From Fusarium oxysporum f. sp. lycopersici 4287 (lineage: Eukaryota > Ascomycota > Sordariomycetes > Hypocreales > Nectriaceae), in the NCBI RefSeq assembly GCF_000149955.1, contig NC_030987.1:2633236-2697235 (forward strand): a DNA stretch of 64,000 nt. Direction: 5' to 3'. How positions within the stretch are numbered: position 1 is the stretch's first letter; every line of letters begins with the position of its first letter. Below are positions 12,701-21,211 of this stretch, in pieces. Made by a program: the position numbers and the translations under genes. The notes beneath the pieces were generated by a model. It saw only the letters and a list, made by a program, of their open reading frames with translations, was not told the origin of the DNA and searched no databases.

Positions 12701-15470
12701 GACATATTGTCAGGTCATTGCAGAATCTTTTGACGCCGATATTGAAATTACGACAGTTCAGAACTTGGATGAGCTGCATCAACTAACCGCAACAGCAACT
12801 GCAAAAGCCAGAGAAGGAGCAGGATTAAGGCAGCTGGTTCAGTTGAGATTGGCGAATATGGGCTCTCATCGATACATGGTCCTTTCCATGGCACACGCTC
12901 TTTACGATGGATGGTCCCTGAGTTTGCTCTTCCAGGATCTCCAGGCACTATTAGAAGGAAGGCTGGTTACCCGTTCTCCAGTAGAACCATTCCTTATAAA
13001 AGTACTGGGGTCCACGAACCAGAAGGCAAAGGACTTTTGGACGCAGTATGTCGAAGATGCTTCACCATCGATCATTCCTACAAGTGAAACGTCGTCCCGC
13101 CCAACTGAGAACACATTGCGAAGGTTGGAGTCCGCTTCGAAGATTGGCCTCTCCGAAATCGAAACAGCCTGCAAAAGGCTTTCTGTAAGCTTGCAGGTAC
13201 TCTGCCAAGCTTGTTGGGCCATCACACTGGCACGTCAAACCAAAAAGCTCGATGTCCTCTTTGGCACAGTCTTATCGGGTCGGGATTTTGATGGGGCAGA
13301 CAATCTTGTGTTCCCAACAATGAATACAATTGCCTTGCGATGTATTTTGCATGGCTCAGTGTTCGAGTTTCTACGATATCTTGAGGAGAACATGATCGAT
13401 ATCAGAGACTCTCAGCAATATCCACTGCGAAAAGTCCAATCAGCAACGAAGCTCAATGGACAAGAATTGTTCAACACCTTGTTCATCCTTCAAAAGTCTC
13501 CGGTAGCTGAATCATCAGATCGCCCTCTATTGACATCCATTGAAGCGTCTTCGGCCACCGAGTATCCTCTTTGCGTGGAAGCTGAAGCCATGTCTGATAC
13601 TCTCCTATGGCGACTCGCTCTTCAGCCCCAGTGTGTCTGGGATGGAGGACCTGAAAGTATTTTGAAGACTTTAGATACTGTCATGGGTTTCCTGATACAG
13701 CCAGGCTCCTCAGAGATTCTATCCTTCGAGGAGCATGGCGTGTCCATCTGCGGCATGGCTCCTGTCATGCTGGACGATGGAAGCAAATCTGGGTCAATTA
13801 ATTCTACAGATCTGTCGCCAGAGGAGGATCGGGAGTGGTCCCATGTGGAAGCCGAAATTCGAAACATTCTTTATCAGGTCTCGTGTGTTCCCGTTGCCTC
13901 AATCAGGATATCCGACAACCTCTACCACCTTGGTCTCGATTCAATTAGTGCCATCAAAGTGTCGTCCCTCCTGCAAAAGAATGAGATAAACCTCCGCCCT
14001 CAAGATCTTGTTAAATCCTCAAGCATCGCAGAAATGGCTCAACTCGCCACGCAAGCCCAGGCTATACCGTCAGAGACTCTGGAAACGACCGAAGAATGGG
14101 TCCCACCTGAAGACATCAATCTTGAAGTTCTGCTACGGGCTCGTGGAATAGCAAAAGAAGATGCTGAAGTACTTCCTGCACTGCCAATGCAAGTCTACAT
14201 GCTCAGCGCATGGCAAAAGGCAGAGGGCTCTGTATTCTTCCCCGAGTTTCCATGTCAGATTAAGACTTCAGTTGATCTAAATGGCATTCAGACCGCCTGG
14301 GATAAACTTGTGTCTGAATTACCTCTCTTACGCACATGTTTCATTCCAACCCAATCCCCAACTATCCCGGTCTTGCAGGTGGTGCTCAAATCCTACAAGC
14401 TTTCCCTAACTCAGCATCCCCCCATGGAGAAGTCAAATCAGGCTGCCCAACCACTCGTTAGAGCGCACATCACGCTCCAGGAAGACTGCATCTGGTCATT
14501 CAAACTTCAGATCCACCACGCTCTGTACGATGGAGTCAGCCTTCCAGCCCTGTTACGACGATTCTCTCAACTACTGCATGGCTCTGTCGTTGTCGAGAAC
14601 AATGGGTTTGCTCAGTGGAAGAACTTTGTAGTTCGTCAGGCTAGTGATGCAGCCCAGAAAGATAGACGAGCTTTCTGGGCAGCCTACTTACACGGCACTT
14701 CTTCCAGTTCAATTGCTGCTAAATCGCAAGCAGACGTAAAGAACCGAATCTCTCACTTAAACGAATCAGCGATACCAGATGTCAGTCAGATACAGGCTAT
14801 TTCTACCCAGTCTGGCATTTCACTCCAGGCTTGGTTCCTTGCAGCTTATGCCAGAGTCCTCGCCACGCGAAACAACACACCAGACAATGGGTCAGTGGTG
14901 TTTGGCATGTATCTTGCCAACCGAGCCGCTGCCAGCGATAGTCTCCCTCAGGTCTACCCGACTCTGAACCTTGTTCCGTTGAGGGTTGACTCGCCCATAG
15001 AACTCCCTTTGTCTTCTGTTGCAAGGAATATCCAGAGAGACATTCACCAGATTACATCTGATGGACGATCAGACGTCGGTCTCTGGGAGATTGATCAATG
15101 GACTGGCGTACAAGTGAAATCGTTTGTCAACTTCCTGAGCCTCTCCAACGATACAGGTTCAGTAGAGAACTCGGTCACAGTTTTGTCACAAGAGATAACT
15201 GACAACTCGTACCACCATCACGTACCAGCTCAATTTGAGGCGGCTCGTCAGGGAAGCTTTTCGGTGGACGGCATTCCGGTAAGTTACTAGTCTTCAAGCT
15301 AGAAATGGCTACTAACCCTACTGTCACAGCTGGCTGTTGATGTTGAGGCTTCCGTCGATAAGGGACGTCTTGCCATCGGTATTTTCGGCTCGCAGCAGCA
15401 GATCTCTCGAGAAGAGGCTGTGCTTGTGGCTTCCAGTATCGCGGACACTTTGAGACATGCCACCGAATGA
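726..15470 (+). CDS. NPS2: Ferricrocin-type siderophore nonribosomal peptide synthetase (SidC/NPS2 family)
   Basis: This gene encodes a giant NRPS of roughly 4,880 residues. By family it builds the intracellular hydroxamate siderophore ferricrocin from Gly, Ser and acylated N5-hydroxyornithine. I read the exons as 726-1687, 1740-12465 (into the gap), 12566-15278 and 15330-15470; ATG 726 has A at -3. Visible order, with approximate residues of key motifs: A1 (YTSGSTGTPKG ~176), T1 (GMDSL ~564), C1 (HHSLYDG ~760), A2 (~1222), T2 (GIDSI ~1625), C2 (HHALYDG ~1826), T3 (GLDSI ~2172), C3 (HHALYDA ~2382), A3 (~2843), T4 (GVDSV ~3252), C4 (FHALYDG ~3463), T5 (GLDSI ~3800), C5 (AHALYDG ~4039), T6 (GLDSI ~4388), C6 (HHALYDG ~4579). 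The A4 core reads FDVSVFE in A1 and A2 and FDVSVLE in A3. No thioesterase is present; a terminal C domain is usual for fungal cyclising synthetases. The 100-N gap and a one-base frame break just before it interrupt C5. The family call rests on domain order and sequence style; the exact product is inferred. Confidence 0.88.
12466..12565. other. Assembly gap (100 N) inside the synthetase
   Basis: Exactly 100 unknown bases lie in the N-terminal part of the fifth condensation domain of the NRPS. The round number indicates a placeholder, so the true size is unknown. Reading frames on both sides are clearly the same gene. Confidence 0.99.
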
Positions 15471-15784
15471 TCATGGCGGCGGAAATAAAGGAAATCCATC
15501 CTGTTTAGACTGACGGTTCGGGATCTAGAGCTAGACATTATGTTTTGAGCACAAGAAATGTATTTCTTCGTTTATGCAAATAAATAACAAAGGTTTCTGT
15601 CTAGTTTCAATCCTTGGGTAAACGCCTGACTCCTTCATGATGCATCTAATCGATCTCCTGTATACAGTTGGACCACATACCGATATGAAATGTCACAAAG
15701 AGTCCAAAAGGGGTGAGAGAAGTGTGATGTCCAACTAAGCAGGAGATGAAAGACAGAGCCCCGACCAGCAAGTTTATGCTTCTT
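15471..15784. other. Convergent 3' intergenic region
   Basis: This spacer lies between the stop codons of the synthetase (plus strand) and the DUF1479 gene (minus strand). It should hold both 3' UTRs. An A/T-rich run around 15575-15595 (AAATAAATAAC) could serve as a polyadenylation element for the synthetase. I see nothing else in it. Confidence 0.6.
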
Positions 15785-18313
15785 TCAAACCGAGTATCCC
15801 AGCATTGAGCGATCTGGAAAGAGGATAATATTGGCTAGGCGCACAACCTCAGCCTCAGCGCGGGAAATCGATGATGTGCTTGTAAGGCTCTTGGCGTCTC
15901 CGTCTCCCTCCATCTCAACATCCTCATCGGCCTTAGACTTGGACTTTTCCGAGGGTGGTGATCCAGAGCGAGTGCCTGCAACTTCCCATGGCGCAAGACC
16001 CATAGCCTGTAGTGAAGAGGGACCCCCGACTTCGGCAATTTCCTTTTCACCAGGCCGTGTTTCAGCGTCCTCTTCAACAATCCCTCTTCCCGTGGAATCG
16101 AAGTCTGGGCCGGGATGGCCCCTCTGGAATGCCTTCCTTTGACGCGCAAGATAAAGTGCATTTGTTTGCGTGAGCGGAGCTGCCGGAATGTACACGAGCA
16201 TGCTGACTTCACTCTTGCTTCCACTGGGTGTTTTGAGACCATAGTTGTTACTGGAGAGGTAGTATGGAAGGTCGGGGTGCCAGAATATGTAGTCTCCAGG
16301 CTGTAGCGTTGGCAAAGTAATCATGCTATTTCGTAGATGCAGATGGGGGTGCCATGTTTCAGTAATTCTTTGTGCATGTCCCGGGACAGCTCCGTGAATG
16401 ATGGAATCAGGCTCAGTTTGCAGCTTCCAATTCTCGGGAGCAAGATATGCCTCCCATTCAGGCCCAGTGCGATTCTCTGGTGGAGGATTCTTGGTTGTGA
16501 AAAAGGGTCGGAGGAGGTAGTAAGCTGTTGCAAGCTTGGGGGAAGGCAAGAGGCGAACCATGCCAGGTTCGACAGTGGAGAGTGCCAAGATGCCCTGAAA
16601 CATGCGGAAGATAGTGCAGGCACCGTAGCCATTGTAAAGATCAGTTGTCACAGAAGTGCGACTGGTACATTTCCAAGGATCGTAGTCTTCCCATTGACCA
16701 TGAAAGATATGGTTATAGGTGCCGGCACGTTGATAACCGTCGGGCTCCCAGCGCTCCAAAGACCCGTTGTCAACTTGTGCTGTGATACCCGCAGATGATT
16801 GTAATGCCTGAATCCAATCGTCGGCGGATTGTGGCGGCTCGAGCGGCGGCACATTTAGACTGCTAGACTGGTTCTCTCCATTTCCGTGTACGCGTATGCG
16901 ATCGACATAGGTGATAGGGAGTCTTGTGACAAGCTGATCGTCTGGATTGGTCTCCCATAGGCTCATCATAAATCGTTGGGCGCTGAGAACGTTGGGGTGC
17001 GCTCTCGAGCGGACTTGAGCTGGTGTCCAAAAGAAGTCGAAACAAGCTGGATCATGCTGCTGGAGTGCCTTGATGTGGCGTTTGCTATCGAGATAGTCGA
17101 CCGTTTCGCGGACTGCAGTATCCGTGTCTGCTCTTGGTACGACCTTGCGGACGACGCCGACACCGTAGCGCCTGAGATCATGTCCAAAGCGCGCAGTCTG
17201 AACAGAGTCATCTAGGTCGCCAAACTCAATCGAAGGAATGAGGTGAGCCCCAAGGTCCTCTATGTGGCTGACCTCTTTGCGAAGTGCAGTAATGAGGCGG
17301 GCCCAACTAGCTTCGAGCTCAGCTTCGTGACCACTGATTAGGTTGCGCTTGATGCGGACGAAGCGGGAGGGCAGAGCAATTGGCTCTGGGCCCCAAAAGG
17401 AAATCACGGGAGCATCTTTGTCCATAGAAGAGGCGGTGCTGAGGATCGGTGTTGTTCCATTTGTTTTGGGCTTTTGCGGCACCGAGGAGAGGCCGTTCGA
17501 TTTTAGCGAGGGGAGAGCTGTCGTCGTTGTGCTTGACTGGCTACCCGCCATTGTGCCGGCGACGTTAGCAGCTAGTGCCGCGGTAAGCTTTGCCTCGTAG
17601 GATAATCTTGCACTCTCCGTAGCAGCAGCATTCACAAGCGACGCTGCGATTGGTGCCGAAAGAGAAGAGCGATGGCGAGACTTGGTGACGCGACCGGTTT
17701 GTGTGAAGTTGAGGTTATTGGGACTGTTGTTAGAAGCAGCAGCAGCAACAGCAGTATTGGTAGCGTTGTAAGGGGATGCGCCTGATAGTGAGCCTGAGCT
17801 GGAGCTGGAGGGGTTTGACCGACCAAGGCGGGAGCGGGAAAGAGCAGCTCTGACCTGTTGACCTGCCACATCAGCGCCTTTTCTAGGCGGCAAGTGCACC
17901 CCTTCTGGCCCTCCTCCTCCTCCTCCTCCTCCTCCCTCCCATACCTCCCGCTCTCCTCTTCCATCTCCTCCTCCACCTTCCGCCGCTATAACTGTTTCGA
18001 CCCTTGTTACCGGTCCCATGGTTGCAGCATCCCACTTCTCTTGGGCCTCCCTAAGGCTTTTCTGTTGTTTCGCCTCACGTGCGCCTTTGTGATCTACATC
18101 GTGGAACTGACCATCTTCTTCTGAGATGTGACCATCGTATGGTTTTCCATATGCGACTCTTCCAAGTCCATGTGTAAGACCGTCCCCGACAGCTACAGCC
18201 GCCACTGCTGCTGCTCCTATTGCAGAGGCTAGTCCTTGAGCGTTGTCCAATATGGGCGCGGTGACCTCTTCTTCACACGTTGTCGGTGGTAAGTCGATTG
18301 TTGGTGTAGCCAT
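15785..18313 (-). CDS. DUF1479 family protein (Fe(II)/2-oxoglutarate-oxygenase-like) with long disordered N-terminus
   Basis: This is a single-exon gene of 842 residues. From about residue 297 (after the internal Met before DKDAPVISFWG) to about 760 it matches the DUF1479 family, whose fold is related to iron/2-oxoglutarate oxygenases. Seen in sequence: the conserved opening (LPSRFVRIKRNLI), an acidic block IPSIEFGDLDD, RRYGVGVVRKVV, and a WHPD motif near the end of the domain that could supply the HxD iron ligands. Residues 1-296 are low complexity, rich in Ala, Ser and Asn, with a Gly9 run coded by a (CTC)8 repeat. The C-terminal tail is acidic and Ser-rich. Family members are usually near 500 residues, so the head is an extension, or translation starts at the ATG at 17425 (546 residues). 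I chose 18313 because the frame stays open for about 900 bases and that ATG has A at -3. Substrate unknown. It is convergent with the siderophore synthetase, about 310 bp away. Confidence 0.8.
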   Translation of the reverse strand: MATPTIDLPPTTCEEEVTAPILDNAQGLASAIGAAAVAAVAVGDGLTHGLGRVAYGKPYDGHISEEDGQFHDVDHKGAREAKQQKSLREAQEKWDAATMGPVTRVETVIAAEGGGGDGRGEREVWEGGGGGGGGGPEGVHLPPRKGADVAGQQVRAALSRSRLGRSNPSSSSSGSLSGASPYNATNTAVAAAASNNSPNNLNFTQTGRVTKSRHRSSLSAPIAASLVNAAATESARLSYEAKLTAALAANVAGTMAGSQSSTTTTALPSLKSNGLSSVPQKPKTNGTTPILSTASSMDKDAPVISFWGPEPIALPSRFVRIKRNLISGHEAELEASWARLITALRKEVSHIEDLGAHLIPSIEFGDLDDSVQTARFGHDLRRYGVGVVRKVVPRADTDTAVRETVDYLDSKRHIKALQQHDPACFDFFWTPAQVRSRAHPNVLSAQRFMMSLWETNPDDQLVTRLPITYVDRIRVHGNGENQSSSLNVPPLEPPQSADDWIQALQSSAGITAQVDNGSLERWEPDGYQRAGTYNHIFHGQWEDYDPWKCTSRTSVTTDLYNGYGACTIFRMFQGILALSTVEPGMVRLLPSPKLATAYYLLRPFFTTKNPPPENRTGPEWEAYLAPENWKLQTEPDSIIHGAVPGHAQRITETWHPHLHLRNSMITLPTLQPGDYIFWHPDLPYYLSSNNYGLKTPSGSKSEVSMLVYIPAAPLTQTNALYLARQRKAFQRGHPGPDFDSTGRGIVEEDAETRPGEKEIAEVGGPSSLQAMGLAPWEVAGTRSGSPPSEKSKSKADEDVEMEGDGDAKSLTSTSSISRAEAEVVRLANIILFPDRSMLGYSV
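17909..17936. repeat. (CTC)8 trinucleotide microsatellite
   Basis: Eight uninterrupted CTC units start near 17911. On the coding (minus) strand of the DUF1479 gene they give a run of glycines. In-frame trinucleotide repeats of this kind change length without breaking the frame, so the Gly tract is likely polymorphic between strains. Confidence 0.9.
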
Positions 18314-19579
18314 TTTTCTAACCTCGAATCGCGTTTTGAAGTTGGGGATTTCTGGGGTGCAGCCGCTGAGAGCCGATTGAAGGCTCTTGGATCGGTTATC
18401 TATCGCGTCTGCTTGTTAATGCTTTAAAAACACAATAAAAACCTTCTGCAACCTGAATATCTCAGCCATAGGGACACAGCAATCCGTCAGATGGTTTTAT
18501 GCATCAAATTGCAAAGATTCGAGAACAGAGCGAAATCAACAAATGCATATGTTGCTATTCAGCTTGCACTGCTTCTTCTATAAACCTCACTTAAAACGAA
18601 GGTATGGCCCCTACCGATCGAGACCTCTTTAGCAGGCGGCTGGCCGGACCGGGGCTCTGCTAAGACCATCTCACCTGTCATTCCGGAAGATACTCTGTGA
18701 TATCCCCATGGAGGAGTAGAGGGTCCTCGACCGAGGGACCCTGCACAACGGCGCAACGGCCGACGTGGATGGATCTCACAGACACGTTTCGGCCCTGTCA
18801 TCCGTCGAACCACCCACTCCACGCTCAACGCTCCGTCCCGAAACCCCGGACATACCCCACACTTTTCCTTTTGGGGTAGCTGATGGATGCACGGCTCCAC
18901 GGGCCATAACCCGTCTAAATGGATACCAGTGCACCCGCCGAGAAAAGTCAGGTAACAAAGTGAGTCGCGGGAATGGTCATCAGCTGGCCACCTGAGACCC
19001 AACAAGATACAATATGCATAATAATAACGCGCAATGCTATATCGATCTTGTGGCATCTTGCCACTGCTTATTATCACCTTATCTCAGCCGCCGAGAACGC
19101 GTCCAAGATTGAATGTCCTGCATCGCGCCTCGGAACCCCCGATTGGTGCTGGACCATCGGCGCATATCAAACTTTCGTTTCATCATGGAAATATGATCTA
19201 GTATTCCGGGCCTTACGAGACACATTAAACTGAACGATCCGGGTGGTTTAGTGGTGGAAAGTCGCCGGCCCGCTGTGCCTGTTTTACTGAGCCGTCGCGG
19301 CAAAATATGAATTGGTCAAGAAGCTGGGCCAAGGGCCTCATCGGGGAAATACGATCCGACACCGGCCCAAGCGATTGGAAGAACAACGGCAAATCGGGCC
19401 ACAAGCCCCCGAGGGTCTTATTTGGTAAACGAACTTCAAATTTTCCTAACTATCCAAGGTATACTCGCTGCGATAATGCAATCATACGCTAATCGTTTAA
19501 TCATACAGATGTCCAAAAACAGTGATTTCCCCCCGTTTACCCCCACGAGCAGAAATTTAAAAAATTGCCCGAATGATGC
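18314..19579. other. Intergenic region between DUF1479 gene and choline oxidase
   Basis: It holds the promoter of the DUF1479 gene (right of 18313) and the 3' UTR of the choline oxidase (left of 19580). A 172-codon minus-strand open frame (18559-19077) has no recognisable domain and I do not call it a gene. A perfect 7-bp inverted repeat (AGGGTCC/GGACCCT, 18720-18742) and a purine/pyrimidine-mixed, CGG-rich stretch (19240-19390) are the only structures seen. Confidence 0.55.
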
Positions 19580-21211
19580 TTACAGTCGGGAGTGCTTGGG
19601 CTTCCAGCCCTCCTCTTGAGCAATGAGCTCGGCAGCTCGCTCACCAACAGCGAGCACAGTCACCATAGGGTTGATTGTTGGCATCTCGGGGAAGATACCA
19701 GCATCAACAATGCGGAGCTTGCTGATTCCACGAACCTTGAGCTCGGGGTCAACAACAGCCATCTCATCACGCTCAACGTCACCCATCTTAGTGGTACCGG
19801 CAGGGTGGTAGACTGTGTGGGCAACTCGGCGAGCATATTCACTAATCTCCTCATCCGTTTGGATCTTGGGACCAGGGGCGACTTCTCCCTTGAGCCAGTC
19901 CTTGAAGGGGCTCTGCTGCGCAATCTTTCGGGCAGCCTTGATGCCGTGGACCAGGGTGGCGGCGTCGTAACCCTCGGGGTCGGTGAAGTAACGGAAATCG
20001 AGAGCAGGCTTGACAGTAGGGTCGGCTGAAGTCAAGTAGATGCGGCCACGGGAGCGAGGACGGGGAATATTGGGTGTCATGCAGAAGGCGTAACCGTCCT
20101 TGATAATAGGATACCCTAGACGCTCTGTGTTGAGGTGGAAGGGAATCTGGTAGCAGTGCATCATGACATCAGCGGCATCGCCGTCGTTACCAGCAGCGTT
20201 CTTAGGCTCTCGTCGCAGGAAAATACCAGCATCGGAATCCATGGTGGTCTGATTAGCAGGAACGGGCTTGTTGAGCTCCCACATAATAATGGTCTCCGGG
20301 TGGTCTAGGAGGTTCTCGCCGACACCTGGAATGTCCTTGACAACAGGAATCTTGAGGTCCTCAAGCTGGCCCTTGGGTCCAATACCAGAGTGAAGGAGAA
20401 GCCTGGGGGTATCGACAGCACCAGCAGACAAGATGATCTCCTTGCGGGCGTTAAGAGTATGCTTCTCGCCGGACTTGAGAGTGACATTGATGCCAGTGGC
20501 AACGTCGTTTTCGACAATGACCTTTGAGACATGGGCCTCAGTGAGGACGGTCAAGTTGGGTCGTCGCTCATCGCCACGAAGGATAGGGTGAATATAGGCG
20601 ACGGAAGCACTGCTGCGGTGGCCGGTGTCAGGGTTGTAGGAGACAGAGAAGAAACCAGCGCCCTGGGTCAACTGTCCCTTCTCAGAGATCTCGTGATTGA
20701 AGTCGTGGATGATGGGAATGCCCATGGCCTCGGAGCAGGCCTTGACCCAGTCCTTGGTGAGCTGGTTACGGTGACGGGGGTGAACGGGGTTCAGCTGGTT
20801 GCGCAAGTTGTCAACGTTACGCATAACGGTTTCGAAGTCCCAGCCCTTGCAGCCCTTGGCGACCCAACGATCCATGTCGTGGCGGAAGGGGCGGAAGGAG
20901 ATGAGAGTGTTGTGAGAGGAGCATCCACCGAGAACCTTTGCACGTGAGTGTCGGATGTGACTGTTGCCATTGGGCTGCTCAGTTGTGGGATAATCGTAGT
21001 CGAGATCACCACCAAGGAGAGATAACCACTCGCGAAGGTTCAGGACATTGTTGAGACCGAAGTCTGAAGGGCCAGCCTCAATCATAAGAACCTTGCGCTC
21101 AGGAAGGTAGGAGGATAGGCAGGAAGCCAGAACACATCCAGCCGTGCCACCACCTACGATGATATAGTCGTAGGCGGAGCTGGCAGAAGCGGGAAGATAC
21201 TCAGTAGTCAT
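19580..21211 (-). CDS. Choline oxidase (GMC flavoprotein), probably peroxisomal
   Basis: This intronless gene encodes 543 residues, the usual size for the family. The enzyme oxidises choline via betaine aldehyde to glycine betaine and releases hydrogen peroxide. Seen: the FAD-binding motif GGGTAGCVLA near residue 21; VLGGCSSHN, whose His matches the residue that carries covalent FAD in Arthrobacter choline oxidase; DHPE (the Glu matches the trimethylammonium-binding Glu312); VMMH (His351); VYHPAGT (Val464 and His466); and TINP (Asn510). Thr follows SHN where the bacterial enzyme has Ser101. These matches favour choline oxidase over a generic glucose-methanol-choline oxidoreductase. The C-terminus is HSRL, and SRL is a canonical type 1 peroxisomal targeting signal, which fits a peroxide producer. 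No betaine-aldehyde dehydrogenase or choline-sulfatase gene lies beside it. ATG context AACATGA is good. Confidence 0.88.
   Translation of the reverse strand: MTTEYLPASASSAYDYIIVGGGTAGCVLASCLSSYLPERKVLMIEAGPSDFGLNNVLNLREWLSLLGGDLDYDYPTTEQPNGNSHIRHSRAKVLGGCSSHNTLISFRPFRHDMDRWVAKGCKGWDFETVMRNVDNLRNQLNPVHPRHRNQLTKDWVKACSEAMGIPIIHDFNHEISEKGQLTQGAGFFSVSYNPDTGHRSSASVAYIHPILRGDERRPNLTVLTEAHVSKVIVENDVATGINVTLKSGEKHTLNARKEIILSAGAVDTPRLLLHSGIGPKGQLEDLKIPVVKDIPGVGENLLDHPETIIMWELNKPVPANQTTMDSDAGIFLRREPKNAAGNDGDAADVMMHCYQIPFHLNTERLGYPIIKDGYAFCMTPNIPRPRSRGRIYLTSADPTVKPALDFRYFTDPEGYDAATLVHGIKAARKIAQQSPFKDWLKGEVAPGPKIQTDEEISEYARRVAHTVYHPAGTTKMGDVERDEMAVVDPELKVRGISKLRIVDAGIFPEMPTINPMVTVLAVGERAAELIAQEEGWKPKHSRL

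Noticed and set aside
18559..19077. 172-codon minus-strand open frame between DUF1479 and choline oxidase
   Set aside because: Composition is not protein-like, no domain is recognised, and it overlaps competing frames in a CG-rich spacer.
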